This document shows, in pieces, positions 21,701 through 31,400 of a DNA stretch of 64,000 bases. The notes under the pieces are model-generated. The model saw nothing but the letters and a program-made list of their open reading frames with translations. It searched no databases and was not told the DNA's origin. This stretch comes from Macrosoma leucophasiata (Eukaryota > Arthropoda > Insecta > Lepidoptera > Hedylidae): positions 310,001 to 374,000 of the forward strand of contig JAWQUS010000022.1 in NCBI GenBank assembly GCA_036365455.1, read 5' to 3'. Position numbers and translations under genes: made by a program. The number at the start of each line of letters is the position of its first letter. The first letter of the stretch is position 1.

Positions 21701-23856
21701 CTCTTCCAACTGAGCTACCGAAGTCCTGCCTGATTTGTCAAATCTTTCCTTCACATTTTATTGCGTTGCCTTATGGTGGCAGCAGCACCATCTTTTGCTA
21801 CACTATGCTAGTTAGGCAACCGATATAATAGACTTTGCAGTTTATTGAATATCGTAAAGAAGTCGCTTTTACCCTTAATAATTGTTTTATATAATTTCGC
21901 ATTAACACATGCTTGTGAAATATATTTTATTTAAAGAAAAATGGAAAGAAAAATTTGAAAAAAAATGGAAAGTCCATTTTATTTTTCCATTTTTCTCACA
22001 TGAGGGTTCCGTATTTCTTTTTAAGATACCAAAACCTAAAAATACACATTAAAATTTGGAACGGTACATACCATTTCCCAGTTTTTGTACAGAAAATGAA
22101 CCTCACCTATAATGGTCCAGCACATCACTGGCAATCAACTCAACAGTGGCACCAGTTTGCTTGCCTGCCGAGCGCTGGTGCAGCGTAGACACTGCCTCGC
22201 TTGCTGCAACATACATGTCATACATATTATATACTTACATATCAATTAATGAGTCATGACAGTTATTCAAGTGTTATCCAAAGTGCTATGAGGCTTAATT
22301 ATCTCTAGAGATGCCACGAATATTCGGTATTCGGCCTATTCAACCACTTTTTCGAATCGAAAATAAATCGAATACCACATATTATTCAAGAATAAGATAT
22401 GCGATTTAATATACAGATAGGGTAGGTATCAGCTGACTTAGATTAAAGAATACTTTTTATCCCGAAAAAATGTTTCCGTGGGATGCCATGGGATGATTTG
22501 ATGAGTTTCCACAGGTTACGCGAAAAGCACATAACAACTTAATACCAACATTTAAAATAATTAAACAGAGTTGACCAGAAACCCAGTTCCGTTAAACATA
22601 TATATTTATTCCATAACAAAACCGTACAGAAGGGTTAGTCATGACTACAATACAGAAAAATAAATTACAAAAAAGTAATATTTGTAGTCTTAGGACTTGA
22701 AAGATCATCACAGGATGTCAGTTTTTCCAATATTTTTAAAAGTCCTTTTACTTAATATAAAAAATACATGACAAATATCTTTTTTGACATTTCTCTAATA
22801 ATTGTCATGACTTGGCCGAATATCACCTGTTTTCGGTTTATCGTTGATTTCTGGGACAGCCTGTATATATATTGTTTTTTAATGTATGATCTTTTGACAT
22901 TTTATATTTATTATTGATGAAAACACAACAAAAGGAGCAAAGGCAGGCAATGCAGAAGATATGAGGATGAATGAGTAAAAATATCAGGGAGTATGTGACC
23001 AGACAGAGTAGCAGGTACAAACAAAACATACAATAAATAACTACACCTTCTTAATTATAACATTTTCCTCGACTAAAAAGCTTGAATAAATAAAAATAAT
23101 AAGTGTACATATACACATATAATCTTTATGCCAGGTCCCTAACAGGGTAGGCAGAGAGTGTAGAGCGCCAGATATACCAGTCCTGACAAACCTCTCTTGC
23201 CTCATCTACCTTCATCATTCTCTTCATACATGCACACCGATTAAAATTATTAGTATTATAATAATAAGAATGATTTAACATTTTTATACATACACTCAAG
23301 GTCACAGTATACATTACTGAAACACCTTCAAGTTTTGGCAAGATTAATACCTAAACCGTCTAGGATCCTACGGCCCGCTGTCGCAAGTCACTTCACTGTT
23401 TAGCTATTTGCGACTTAATCCCAGAAGCAGCAGATGGACCCTAAGGTCCAAGAACAATAAGAAATCATTTGTCATATTTTTCACGCTGTTCTTCTCTGTT
23501 TATCTTATCCTACATCTTTAAAGTAGTAGTGGGTAGTGGTACACCAGTACATAGATGGTAATTGAATACTACAGTACATAGATATCTACACAAAAACTAT
23601 AAGTCTCAGTGCAGTTGTGTTACCACTTACCACTGACACCAAAGGTATTTAGTTTCCGTGCCAGAAATTACCGGGACGAAGATAAATACCTAAGAGGCAA
23701 AAATATAAGGTAATACAGTAATGTCTTAAGCTCTACCACCAATTAGTAGACCAAAATAATGTAATACTTACAAGAGCATCCTTCTATCCATAGCTGGTAT
23801 ATTTCTGGATCTATCAATGTAAAATTACTCACAAACACATCTACTTCGGTATACAT
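6674..23856 (-). CDS. FIBP: FIBP orthologue, whole gene (10 exons seen)
   Basis: Acidic fibroblast growth factor intracellular-binding protein, a conserved animal intracellular protein first described as binding internalised FGF1; no catalytic activity is established for the family. Ten minus-strand exons, each bounded by AG and GT, translate in phase into about 328 residues that follow the vertebrate protein (about 360) from start to stop. Landmarks are FTLID near the N-terminus, GATVELI, LERLL, the RELLGRKLS and CRRQFDN blocks, RFETSKRKLQYLTF, and the C-terminal VWERYM..LLTMYHA. The start is the ATG at 23856, whose residues match the family N-terminus. A family segment of about 30 residues between exons 8 and 9 was not found, although those two exons would join in frame. 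Introns are full of SINEs, a minisatellite and LINE tails. Identity rests on recognition of the family by eye; gene structure is inferred from splice sites, not transcripts. Confidence 0.93.
7536..7974. repeat. Palindrome of two head-to-head tRNA-derived SINE units
   Basis: Two arms of about 199 bp (7536-7734 and 7776-7974), nearly perfect inverted copies around a 41-bp loop. Each arm has a tRNA-like head (GACTTCAGTAGCTCAATTGG ... GGTCGCGAGTTCGAGCC ... TGAAGTC) with recognisable A and B boxes; the anticodon loop is too long (9 nt) for a functional tRNA. Lies in the last FIBP intron. Confidence 0.9.
8299..8397 (-). CDS. FIBP: FIBP exon 9
   Basis: Acceptor GTGTGCAG inside a CA-rich tract and donor GTCTGT. 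GC-rich, encoding CVEAWRAGGWPRPDLAHFL and AAYEACALHLD, which fits the family's HWPLSDVRFFLNQY region. A GTATTG site 11 bp earlier is the wrong phase. The exon start is phase-compatible with the end of exon 8. Confidence 0.87.
8440..8720 (-). repeat. Metulj-like SINE
   Basis: Near-full reverse copy with T-run at left, next to FIBP exon 9 (8299-8397). Confidence 0.85.
8898..9180 (+). repeat. tRNA-derived SINE (TAGCCTAGTGG family)
   Basis: The head has an A box (TAGCCTAGTGATAGC) and a B box (GGTTCGATTCC); the body contains GGAGATGTCAACAGGCTCGCC and the 3' end GGATTACAGGCGTGAAGTTAC. Confidence 0.88.
9760..10062 (+). repeat. LINE 3'-UTR-like repeat (TTTAGTCTTATCTTGCC family)
   Basis: Contains TGGGCTTTGGAACTCTGCCA and TTTAGTCTTATCTTGCCG; continues after the SINE at 10357-10585. 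An uninterrupted relative is at 12465-12770, and more distant relatives at 14290-14712 and 39690-40012. Non-coding. Confidence 0.75.
10063..10356 (-). repeat. Metulj-like SINE flanked by 152-bp direct repeats
   Basis: Full reverse copy from a T-run of about 10 to CCACCAGTAAAAAGTG. The flanking LINE-tail sequence is present twice, at 9911-10062 and 10357-10508. Confidence 0.9.
11333..11401 (-). CDS. FIBP: FIBP exon 8
   Basis: Acceptor TTATTTCAG and donor GTAACT. Encodes LVCMRLKPKLLEKSYQELEL, matching the family's SLVC..RGKL...MEANF segment. It opens by completing a His codon from exon 7 and closes with two bases of an Arg codon. Confidence 0.88.
11454..11804 (+). repeat. 5S-rRNA-derived SINE
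   Basis: Contains GTTAAGCACTACGGGCGCGG and GTGATGGGTGACCGC (about 11500-11546), matching the internal promoter region of 5S rRNA (AAGTTAAGC..CGGGC, GGATGGGTGACCGC). The body has CACGTTAAGCCGTCGG and GGTTGGCCACTAACCC; the tail is GCCCAGCAGTGGGACGTATA then AATTATT. Lies 53 bp from FIBP exon 8. Confidence 0.88.
12020..12380 (-). repeat. 102-bp tandem repeat containing a splice donor
   Basis: Four units begin at 12031, 12133, 12235 and 12337 (motif TCGAGCAGTATCCGCAGGTC), exactly 102 bp apart. Each comprises about 53 bp of FIBP exon 7 end and 49 bp of intron start. Three keep AAGCA|GTAAGT; the most distal has diverged at its donor and runs into a tRNA-derived SINE tail. Confidence 0.95.
12316..12443 (-). 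CDS. FIBP: FIBP exon 7
   Basis: Acceptor GTTGCCAG and donor GTAAGT. Encodes 42 residues including IMSGWTYS and the acidic YDTEMDREFLLELRDL stretch, which matches the DKEFLQDLKEL region of the family. The 3' part of this exon and its donor are repeated downstream in 102-bp units. Only this first donor avoids an in-frame TAA. Confidence 0.92.
12800..13115 (-). mobile_element. Rearranged RTE LINE fragment
   Basis: Reverse copy of the LYGSESWVCRKEHES...ADIERRVLAG region. A short segment (about 12985-13020) repeats the CTGTACTTACTC..ACGCTTTT stretch in opposite orientation, so this copy has an internal inversion. Confidence 0.75.
13588..13870 (+). repeat. Metulj-like SINE
   Basis: Full plus copy, head TGGTGGTAGAGCTTCAGTGA, A-tail at 13860. 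In FIBP intron 6. Confidence 0.88.
14758..14991 (+). CDS. Serine-rich open frame in a FIBP intron (possible exon, unknown)
   Basis: Frame of 77 codons plus TAG that opens directly after a plausible acceptor (pyrimidine tract ending AAATTTAG). The translation is Arg-rich (YRRRRSSG, DIKRRASRSSG) then Ser/Glu-rich (SIESVSSESDSEPTPKKVD) and ends in SSRRF. It lies opposite FIBP, about 20 bp from exon 6. Composition looks coding-like, but no partner exon or family was recognised. It could be a terminal exon of a nested gene, a retrotransposed fragment or chance. Confidence 0.3.
   Translation: MFSVYRRRRSSGFYNAVDIKRRASRSSGPPPKKVVEDKSASSCSSGQSSIESVSSESDSEPTPKKVDAFRPASSRRF
15009..15108 (-). CDS. FIBP: FIBP exon 6
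   Basis: Acceptor TGTTCCAG and donor GTTAGT. Encodes 33 residues including MRFETSKRKLQYLTFNDF, corresponding to the RFETGKKKLQYLSF-type block of vertebrate FIBP. Phase matches exon 5 (two bases plus one) and exon 7 (phase 0). Confidence 0.95.
15396..15840. repeat. Two Metulj-like SINE copies, tail to tail
   Basis: A plus copy (15396-15684) is followed directly by a partial reverse copy (15685-15840) ending GGTGGTGCATACGCCCTC. The minisatellite starts right after. Confidence 0.82.
15853..17187. repeat. 35-bp minisatellite, about 38 copies
   Basis: Tandem array with core unit TTTAGCAACTAACTTCAGAC + TGTCGCTTTTATCTG, 35 bp. Variants (CAACGAACTT, CAATTAACTT, CAAACTAACTT with ATCTATTTAG; TTGTTGC versus TGTCTTTT) recur in a set order, giving a higher-order unit of four monomers (about 141 bp). 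Lies in FIBP intron 5, about 30 bp from the exon 5 donor. Single related units occur near 5605 and 5990. Confidence 0.95.
17221..17366 (-). CDS. FIBP: FIBP exon 5
   Basis: Acceptor CACTCCAG and donor GTAAGT. Encodes 48 residues including CCRRQFDNVRRVFKAVEEM and FLISEPLA, the best-conserved FIBP block. The intron that follows on the minus strand runs almost at once (about 30 bp) into the 35-bp minisatellite. Confidence 0.95.
17413..18124 (+). repeat. 5S-rRNA-derived SINE interrupted by a MITE
   Basis: The SINE runs 17413-17730 and its tail resumes at 18108 (ATCAAGGTTTGCCATTG). The 5S-like block is near 17460-17510. Confidence 0.82.
17731..18107 (+). mobile_element. MITE with GGGGCCGTTCAAGTA inverted repeats
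   Basis: 377 bp with TIRs GGGGCCGTTCAAGTA / TACTTGAACGGCCCC and a 3-bp direct repeat ATA, which would suit a PIF/Harbinger-type donor. G-run-rich interior, no transposase. Confidence 0.78.
18205..18515 (+). repeat. tRNA-derived SINE (GACTTCAG family)
   Basis: Full unit: leader ATTATTTCGCATTAACACATG, body with GATGGCGCTGCTGC, tRNA-like head 18405-18480, then A-rich AAAATTTTTCTTTCC-type tail. In FIBP intron 4. Confidence 0.85.
19440..19716 (-). repeat. Metulj-like SINE
   Basis: Reverse copy with T-run at 19440 and CTCTACCACCAG end, followed by an RTE 3' end. Confidence 0.87.
19740..20138 (-). mobile_element. Two short RTE LINE 3' ends flanking FIBP exon 4
   Basis: 3' terminal fragments at 19743-19807 and 20013-20138, both reverse, each with the GTATCTTCACGC..GGTCCCTA..GGGGTAGGCAGAG signature. 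They bracket exon 4 (19903-19984). Confidence 0.8.
19903..19984 (-). CDS. FIBP: FIBP exon 4
   Basis: Acceptor GTTTCAG and donor GTGCGT. Encodes YYDLDDAVIRELLGRKLS and a basic RHRKDLDE end, closely matching vertebrate FIBP. Ends in phase 0. Metulj-like, RTE and tRNA-derived repeats lie close on both sides. Confidence 0.93.
20147..20462 (-). repeat. tRNA-derived SINE (TAGCCTAGTGG family)
   Basis: Full reverse copy from AACTTCACGCCTGTAATCCC to the tRNA-like head GGTAGCCTAGTGGTAGCAGG. In FIBP intron 3. Confidence 0.9.
20500..20812 (+). mobile_element. Lep1/Helitron-like element
   Basis: Contains CTGTCTGTTTGTTGGGGCTA and the 3' hallmark CGGACGAAGTCGCGGGCACA + GCTAG. A second copy follows at 20840-21052; a reverse copy lies at 55972-56290; an end-only piece is at 1095-1130. 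Confidence 0.72.
21385..21486 (-). CDS. FIBP: FIBP exon 3
   Basis: Acceptor GTTTCAG and donor GTGAGT. Encodes LLERLLTVPSKL and MIFQIDEP, matching the family segment that follows the DHYR motif. Enters and leaves in phase 2. Confidence 0.93.
21622..21950 (-). repeat. tRNA-derived SINE (GACTTCAG family)
   Basis: Reverse copy; tRNA-like head at 21650-21725 with a mutated acceptor stem, followed by body and the TTCGCATTAACACATGCTTG leader. Confidence 0.85.
22107..22203 (-). CDS. FIBP: FIBP exon 2
   Basis: Acceptor TGTTGCAG and donor GTGAGG. Two bases complete a Ser codon from exon 1; 31 residues follow, including QTGATVELIAS and LDHY, as in the vertebrate protein. Ends with two bases of an Arg codon. 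Confidence 0.92.
23113..23245 (-). mobile_element. RTE LINE 3' fragment
   Basis: Reverse fragment with the PVRDLA-end signature (GGTCCCTAACAGGGTAGGCAGAG) inside FIBP intron 1. Confidence 0.8.
23772..23856 (-). CDS. FIBP: FIBP exon 1 (start codon)
   Basis: Begins at ATG (23856-23854) and encodes 28 residues including VFVSNFTLIDPEIYQLW, which matches the vertebrate FIBP N-terminus. It ends with one base of the next codon before a GTAAGT donor. The region just upstream (23857-24130) is probably 5' UTR and promoter; no TATA box was recognised. Confidence 0.9.
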
Positions 23857-24258
23857 CTCACCAAGACTATGTAAGCTTTATTTCGTCGTGAAAATTGAAG
23901 AAAAGTGAAAGAAAAATATTTTTCCAGTGGCAGCGATGCAATATAAAGTTACTCTGTGCAGCGATGTTTTTTCCCAACTGTCAAATTGACATTCACATAA
24001 TTGACAGATTGACATTCGAGATGCCAAAAGGCTGTCATCATGAAAATTCTGAAATGCTTTTTCTTATTTTTCAAAATATGGGATATTTGCCAAAAATGTT
24101 GGATAACAAATCAAAAATATAGCTAAAGACTGTAGGGTACAGTAATCTAATATTACAGAGAGAAAATATGAATACGTATTTATTTTAAGGCATATTTTCT
24201 TACAATACGACAGAAACATATATTATAGGTATAGGTAGTATAGGTTTTCTGCGGTTTT

Positions 24259-25410
24259 GTGGATTTGGAGAAGGCGTTTGATAGGGTATTACGAAAGGAG
24301 CTGTGGGACATTTTGCCAGAGTATGGTATTGATGGCAGTCTGCTCCGTGCAATACAGTCCACGTATGTGGGCTGTCAAGCATGTGTGCGGGTAGATGGTA
24401 ACATGTCACCCTGGTTTGATGTTAACATCGGTGTCAAACAGGGTTGTGTGCTTTCGTCTAGGCTGTTTATTATATATCTGGACAAATGCCTCCAGAGGGT
24501 GAAGTTGATGGATGTGGGAGTGCGTATGGGTGACTTAGTGGTGAACTGTCTGCTTTACGCAGATGATGCCGTAATTGTTAGCTCTACACCATCTGGGCTA
24601 CAAGCACTAGTCACAGTCATGAAAGAGGATTGTATGGAGAAAGGCTTACAATTGAATGTGGATAAAACTAAAGTACTAGTATTTGAAAGAGATGAACAGA
24701 GAACAAATGCAAGGGTAGTAGTAGATGATGCAGTGTTAGAACAGGTGGATGAAATTGTATATCTTGGCTGTGCTTTTAGCAAAGATGGTAGGTACACCAC
24801 TGACATAGAAAGAAGAGTGCTTGCTGGGAATTGCGTGAATGGAGCGTTGGGTAAGCTGCTAGAATCTAAACATCTCAGCCAGCGGGCTCGACTAGCCGTA
24901 CATAATGCTGTACTTACTCCAACGCTTTTATATGGAAGCGAGAGCTGGGTATGCAGGAAAGAGCATGAAAGTAAGTTGAACGCGGTCGAGATGAGATCTT
25001 TGCGCAAGATCTGCGGTGTATCACTCACCGATCGCGTTCGTAATGAAGATGTAAGAAAGAGACTTTGTGTGAATGATAGTATCGGTGTAAAAATGAAAAA
25101 AGGCATGCTCCGATGGTTCGGACATATAGAAAGAATGTCGAATGAGCGAATGACTAAACAGATATACAATGCGAATGTGGATGGTTGCAGAGGCCCAGGA
25201 AGACCAAGGCTGACCTACCATGACCAAATAGGTCGAGTTCTGTCTGATGGTGGGGTCAAAAGTCTTAGGAATCGGCGTGCATGTATGAAGAGAATGATGA
25301 AGGTAGACGAGGCACGAGAGGTTTGTCAGAACCGGGATGTCTGGCGCTCTACACTCTCTGCCTACCCCGTTAGGGACTTGGCGTGAAGATACATACATAC
25401 ATACATATAT
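24259..25410 (+). mobile_element. RTE-clade LINE, 5'-truncated, open frame intact
   Basis: 375 open codons covering the second half of the reverse transcriptase and the C-terminus: DLEKAFDRV, GVKQGCVLS, the catalytic LLYADDAVIV, LYGSESWVCR, MLRWFGHIERM and GPGRPRLTYHDQ. Endonuclease and upstream RT are missing, so it cannot move by itself. The 3' end is CTTGGCGTGAAG followed by an (ATAC)n tail, as is usual for RTE. Related 3' fragments occur at least nine more times in the window. Confidence 0.92.
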
Positions 25411-25442
25411 TATTTCAAACATCATTATTGGATTGACTAGAA

Positions 25443-25754
25443 CAGTGATTCCCAAAGTGGTCTATATCGACCCCTGGGGGTCTATGACAACGTGAAAGGG
25501 GTCTGCGTCAAAAAATGGGGGTCCATAAAATGAAAATGGGGGTCCACGATAATGGATCTCAACACATACACTGATAGTACCAATTTACTTACATCATACC
25601 AAAGTGGTCCATGGGAGACTCGATGGGGGTCTACGTAGGCGTGAATAAAAATGTAAATATGGGCATGTGATATAAATGTAGCAAGGACGGGGGTCCACAG
25701 AAACCAGAAAAAATTGTAAAGGGTCTACAAGAAAAAATAGTTTGGGAACCTCTG
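25443..25754. mobile_element. hAT-like MITE
   Basis: Ends CAGTGATTCCCAAAGTGG and AGTTTGGGAACCTCTG are hAT-type inverted repeats. Interior rich in GGGGGTC. The flanking 8-mers (GACTAGAA, GTCTAAGT) agree only partly. Confidence 0.65.
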
Positions 25755-25759
25755 GTCTA

Positions 25760-26540
25760 AGTATTAGATCCAACGAGCCGTTCAGAAATGTTACTGTTTT
25801 TAAATTTGTCTTTTTTAAAATTATATCAAGTCTTAGCCTAGAATATGTATGTACGTACTATATTTTATTATTAAATTATGCGAGTATTTTGTTTGTATTA
25901 TTCAAGATATTTTAATAATGTATGTGTAGCAATAAGCGAAATAAACAAATGTTTGAATTGAAAACGAAACATATAATTTCTAAGTTTCTGAACAACTTGA
26001 ACTTGGATTGATTTTTTTTGGCAAGTAAATTCGTCAAAAAGGATTTCTTTTGGTTTTGTTTTGTAAATAAAATCGTAAGTACGCAATTTATTTAACATTA
26101 AAGCTACATTATTTTAAAAGTAATACTGTTTGAATGATCTAATACATGACAGCCATTTGGTTGTTAGAAAAAAAATGTATAAAATCTGCGTATAGCAAAT
26201 GTTTAGATAACAAGGTATTTAGACCAAATAATAAGTGCATTGAACTTGCGGGACACGCATGTATTAGTATTACACCTGTTTAAGCATTTTTAGTACAACA
26301 TTGATAGTACAATTTGTTGTAATTATTAAACAAATTTGAAATCCATACCCAAAGGTAACCTTTCTTATATGAGCATAGCAAAGAGATTAGGTACCCACCT
26401 ACGCCTCTAAATGAATTTTTCAATGAGTGAATTACATGTGTATTGTTATATCAACAAAAATTTAAATATGTCAAACATTTAACACCAACAAATATTAATT
26501 CTCAAACCTTCAAACCTAATTGCTACAGAGTGAAGTTGCC
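25760..26540. other. Intergenic AT-rich stretch, no gene seen
   Basis: Between the hAT-like MITE and a Metulj-like SINE; no coding pattern. The segment 26823-27800 is similar and contains an old GTGCCACCTAGTG-type hairpin near 27325-27410. Confidence 0.5.
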
Positions 26541-26542
26541 TT

Positions 26543-26822
26543 TTTTATGTTTTGGAAGTGGCAAACAAGCATGCAGTTAACATTGATGTTAAGTGATGAC
26601 TGCAGCCTATAGACACCCACACAAAGACCAAAGTCAAAATGCAGATACGTTACCACTCCTAAGGCTTAAGGTGTTATGCCTCTGTTCCGGAAATTACAGG
26701 GCTGTACATTACCACCTGACCAGAATACAATAGTGCTGAACACTACCATTTAGCGGTAAGTATATAAGGTAATGCAGTGGTACCTATGCCCGTGAGCTCT
26801 GTCACTAGAACTCTACCACCAA
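26543..26822 (-). repeat. Metulj-like SINE
   Basis: Full reverse copy between FIBP and the zinc-finger gene; several substitutions, older than most. Confidence 0.87.
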
Positions 26823-27802
26823 ACCTGCATAAAGTTTGAGCCAGTCGGCTAAAAAATAATATGTGAAACATTCAACACCAACAAATATTAATTATTTAAC
26901 CTTAAACGATAAAGTGATCGTATTAAAACTTAAATGCCGCAAAGTGAAGTTGCCTGTATCTAGTTTGCACCAGTCAGCTCACGATCATAGAAATCTATAC
27001 AACAGTATAATAGAACATGATCACATGAGCTTGTCGCTGCACTGGAGTAACTTAAGTGTCACAATTGGTGCTAATATAATGTCCGTCTTTTAAACTTTCA
27101 CTTGAGATGTGCAGTTTAAAGATAGTGTTTTGAAGCATTTTCTGAAAAAAATGCTGCAACAAGTTGCAACTAAATCGATAAAGGAATAATGTTTATTTAA
27201 CAATACATAAACCCCCATTTCATACATATAAACAATGTCTCTTTTCTTGAAAGATATTGAAAAAAAAAGTGTGGTGTTGTGGGACACCAAATAGGAACGA
27301 AGTTTCGTAGTATGAAAAAAACTAAATCTACAGTAGTGCCACCTAGTGTTTGTAGTAAACAATCCATTACAAAATTACATTCATAGATCAGCCAGATATG
27401 GTGCTAATAGTCAATGTTTTCTGTAATAAAGAAAATAATATACCTATTTTTTAAAATTATAATAAAACTTCAACTGCTGAGATCTGAACCCGTGCCCGCC
27501 GGTTTTGCTGCAGCGTTCTGGTTCTGGTAGCATTCTCTGTGTTATACCATATTATCTGTTTCTTGATTAGACGAATATTGGGTATATAAATTGTTACAGT
27601 AATAATCTTATGTTGGTTACGCGTTACGGACATTTTTCCCGGCAAGGGTACCCCTCCGCATCGTCCTATAAAGAACTTTGTTCCAACATATAGCATCAGA
27701 AAAAGTGAGATATAAAGAAGAGCACATCTTAAAGTCAGTTGTCACACTACTCATATTCTCGTAGGAATGCGTAACATTATTATTGGATAACATTATTTGC
27801 CT

Positions 27803-28137
27803 ATAATAATGGCAATCTATTATACGTCTTACTGCTGGGCACGAGTCTCTCCCCTTTTTAGTGGGAGGCCTGGAGCTTACTCCACCATGCTGCTCCAATG
27901 CGGGTTGGTGGAGATACAGTTAAGTCCTCCAGACACGAGAAAAATATGACAATTGAAATTCAATTGTGTCTGGGCGCCGGTGGCCTTACGTTCCTTGACA
28001 GGTTAAGGGGCCATCCTTCTGTCGGATGTATTCAAACCGCCCATAAAGTCTCTGACAAGGTTTAACGACTGCTATCTAGCGATAGCAACTGGGACCGACG
28101 ACTTAACGTGCTCTCCGAAGCACGGAAAGCACGTTAA
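27803..28137 (-). repeat. 5S-rRNA-derived SINE
   Basis: Reverse copy from ATTATACGTCTTACTGCTGGG to CACGTTAAATGG. An extra stretch of about 80 bp near 27915-27995, absent from other copies, interrupts the middle. The 5S-like head itself is missing. Confidence 0.7.
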
Positions 28138-28306
28138 ATGGTATTCATCATTCTCTTCATACATGCACGCCTAAGACTCTTGACCCCACCCTCGGACTGT
28201 ACTAGCTAACGCTATTACTGGGGGGAGGGCATAGCACATTTCTGATGGAAAATTACACTCAGACAGTACTCGCTCTGTGTAATAAAAAAAAATATCTTTA
28301 TTCCAG

Positions 28307-28471
28307 AATGATGTCTGAGGATTCGGACCAGTGCGAGATGGACCAAGAGGATCGTGAGCCGGAGGAGGGCGAGGCAGATGGGGACGTGATGAACATGTTC
28401 GCCAGCGTCTGGGTGAAGGTGGAGGTTGGTGATGGTGATGAGGAGACGCCTCCGTGTATAGAGAAGGGGAG
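28307..28471 (+). CDS. Zinc-finger gene, acidic N-terminal exon
   Basis: Acceptor TTATTCCAG and donor GTATGT. Two consecutive ATG codons start at 28308. Encodes about 54 residues, strongly acidic, including MFASVWVKVEVGDGDEE. The donor phase fits the acceptor at 32484 exactly, which is the main support for this exon. Confidence 0.75.
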
Positions 28472-31400
28472 GTATGTTTTTTTAAGTTGACTGGTGGTAG
28501 AATTCCAAGTTTAGGAGCTCGAGGGCGTAGGCGCCACTGGATTACCACACCGCGGACACTCCGCCAAAATTCCATACAAACGCTTAATTTGGTCTCTATT
28601 ACACAGACATCAATCAGTGACGTGTATTTACACGTGCACCTGTGTACGTAGCGCGTAGAGAATACTAAACGTCGCCCATAAGAGGGGAGGAGGTTGGGTG
28701 AGGCGGGGAAATCGGGCGGGACGTCGAAGTGTCCATTCTATACATAGTATATTACGTATTGTCTGGCATTACCTAATTTATCCGCCGCTAAATGTATGGC
28801 CCCATAATAACTATCACAGAGACATGACACCTTGGGTCTCAGGGGTGGCAACGCATCTGCATTTTGACCTCTGGTTTTTGTGTGGGTGCCTATGGGCTGC
28901 AGCTATTATTTCTTTACATACATGAAGAGAGAAAACTTCTTTAGCATCTTTGTGATTTGAAAGGCAATGAAACGAAAACGCGTTTAATAAGCCTTTATAT
29001 ATCGATGGGTCCTATGTATATAGGCCAAAATGCAAAATTGCAACTTTACAGGCGAGACCTCCAAAGTTTAAAGGAGATATTGCAAAAATGTATGGACCTC
29101 CGGCCATGTATTGTACACAATATCATTAAACAGGCAAAATCAATATAAAAACGTTTTTTCTGCATATTTTCACTTATATAGCTTTGTTTGCAGTTACAAA
29201 ACATTATTTGCAGTTAGAATTGCAAGACAAAACCAACATGGCGAATGTGGCGGGCGATGTCATTTTGACATTTTTTTTTTTTTGTTTTTTGACTAAAGTA
29301 CTTGGAGAAAAAAGTAATGTTTTCTAAATACTATCGAAATCGATTGATCCCAAGCATCGGTGTATCGCGGCCATGTTGAACATAATTGAAAATAATAAAA
29401 TCGTTTGCATTGAATGTGGTTGTACCTCTGAAATATACTCTTGAATAAATTAATTGTATTTTTTTCGGATTCTTCTTTAATTTACCTATTTTTTGTGGAC
29501 GTGTACGAACCAGAGCCGATCTCGCAACATCTCCTTTACTATAACTTCAGATTGATAAAACCGAAGTTTACGAATCTTTGCTTGTTTACTAAGATAACTT
29601 TCCTCGTTATTTATGCTATGGTATTTTAAATGTACATATATTGGTTTTTATTTTACGTCACATCAGCCCATCTACGTTAATTTTTGTTAAAATTATTTTT
29701 CTTTAAGAACACCCTAAAAGGGCCAATGTGTCGTATTGGCCATTATACGCGTATTACGCTAATCATCGTAAAATGTATATATTTTTAATTTGTTTCCCAA
29801 AACTAATGCTAACCTACTAACTGACTTTTCAGTTAGATTCTTTCAATTACAAAAAAAACGCAATAGTTATATTCATTAATTGAAATAAAAATTGAATCTG
29901 CCTTAAATCTACTCTTATGGAACCGTATTTTTGGTATATTCATGATCAAAAAATTACATCAATTACATAAGGACACTGTTGCAAGAGATCTTACGGTGAT
30001 TAATAAAATAATCTAATATTACTAACTGCACATTATTATTTTGTAAATAAAATTACAAAAAATAAAAAACTTATAAACTTATCTGGTATAAACAAAATAA
30101 TTAAAAATCTTTTTAATATAATCAAGTAATAAAACGACCAAATTCAATATTAATCAGTAATTCTCACTAAGTTTTCATTAATTTTCTTAATTTTCGCTTT
30201 CATTAATTGCATTTGTTTGCAATGTCTTAAATGCTACTAAAGGAGATGTTGCGAGCTCGGCTCTGGTTCGTACACGTCCTCAAAAAATTGGTAAATTAAA
30301 GAAGAATACGAAAAAAATACAATTAATTTATTCAAGAATATATTTTAGAGTTACAACCACATTTCATTCAGACGATTTTATCATTTTCAACTATGTTAAA
30401 CATGGCGGCGATACAGCCGACGCTTGGGATCAATCGATTTCGATAGTATTTAGAAAATATTACTTTTTTCTCCAAGTACTATATAATCAAAATACAATTT
30501 AAAAGATGAAAATGTCAAAATGACATCGCCCGCCATATTCGCCACGTTGGTTTTGAGTTGCAATTCTAACTGCAAATAATGTTTTGTAACTGCAAATAAA
30601 GCTAAATAAGTGAAAATATGCAGTAGAAAACGTTTTTATATTGATTTTGACTGTTTAATGATATTGTGTACAATACATGGCCGGAGGTCCATACATTTTT
30701 GCAACATCTCCTTTGGGTAATGACTAAAAAATATTCTCCCTATAATATTTTATCGAGATAAATCAAGCAAGTCTTTCTTCTTGGAAGGTTGTATTGGTAA
30801 CAGCTGATTGTAAAATAGTTGCAGAGGAATTTCTGTAGGTCCCCATTCATTGTAGCACCACAGTTCCAGGGCACTCCGCTCGCCGTAGGAAAGAGTATCG
30901 GCATCCTGGGCGTTGACATATCTGTGTGTCGGTGCTTAACAAAGCGAGGCAGTATTTCACAACGGGGCAGCTATTACAGCTTTATAAGGCCCAAGTGCAG
31001 GGAGCCCCATCTGGAATACTGAATAGACAGCAGTCCTCAAATACCAGCTTGGTCCAGAGGCATTGGGAGTTTGTGCGTTTTATATCGTCTCTACAATAGT
31101 GAGTGCTTTACTGAACTATTTGACATACATTTGATGTGCAGTTCTCACTTTTGTTTTTGCCCAGAACGTGTAAATTGTGGAATGAACTTTCCTCTGAGGT
31201 GTTCCATCGGTGCTTCATTATGGGGTTCTTCAAAAATACCGTATAAAGAGTCTTTCAGGGCTGGCAGTGCGTTGGCAATTACCCTGGTGTGGCAAATGTT
31301 CATAGGCGATGGTGACCACGTTCCATCAGGTGGACCATCTGCTTGTCTGTCAAGTCAACCTAAACACAATAAAAAAGGTCTATCGGTAATTTGCTTTCTT

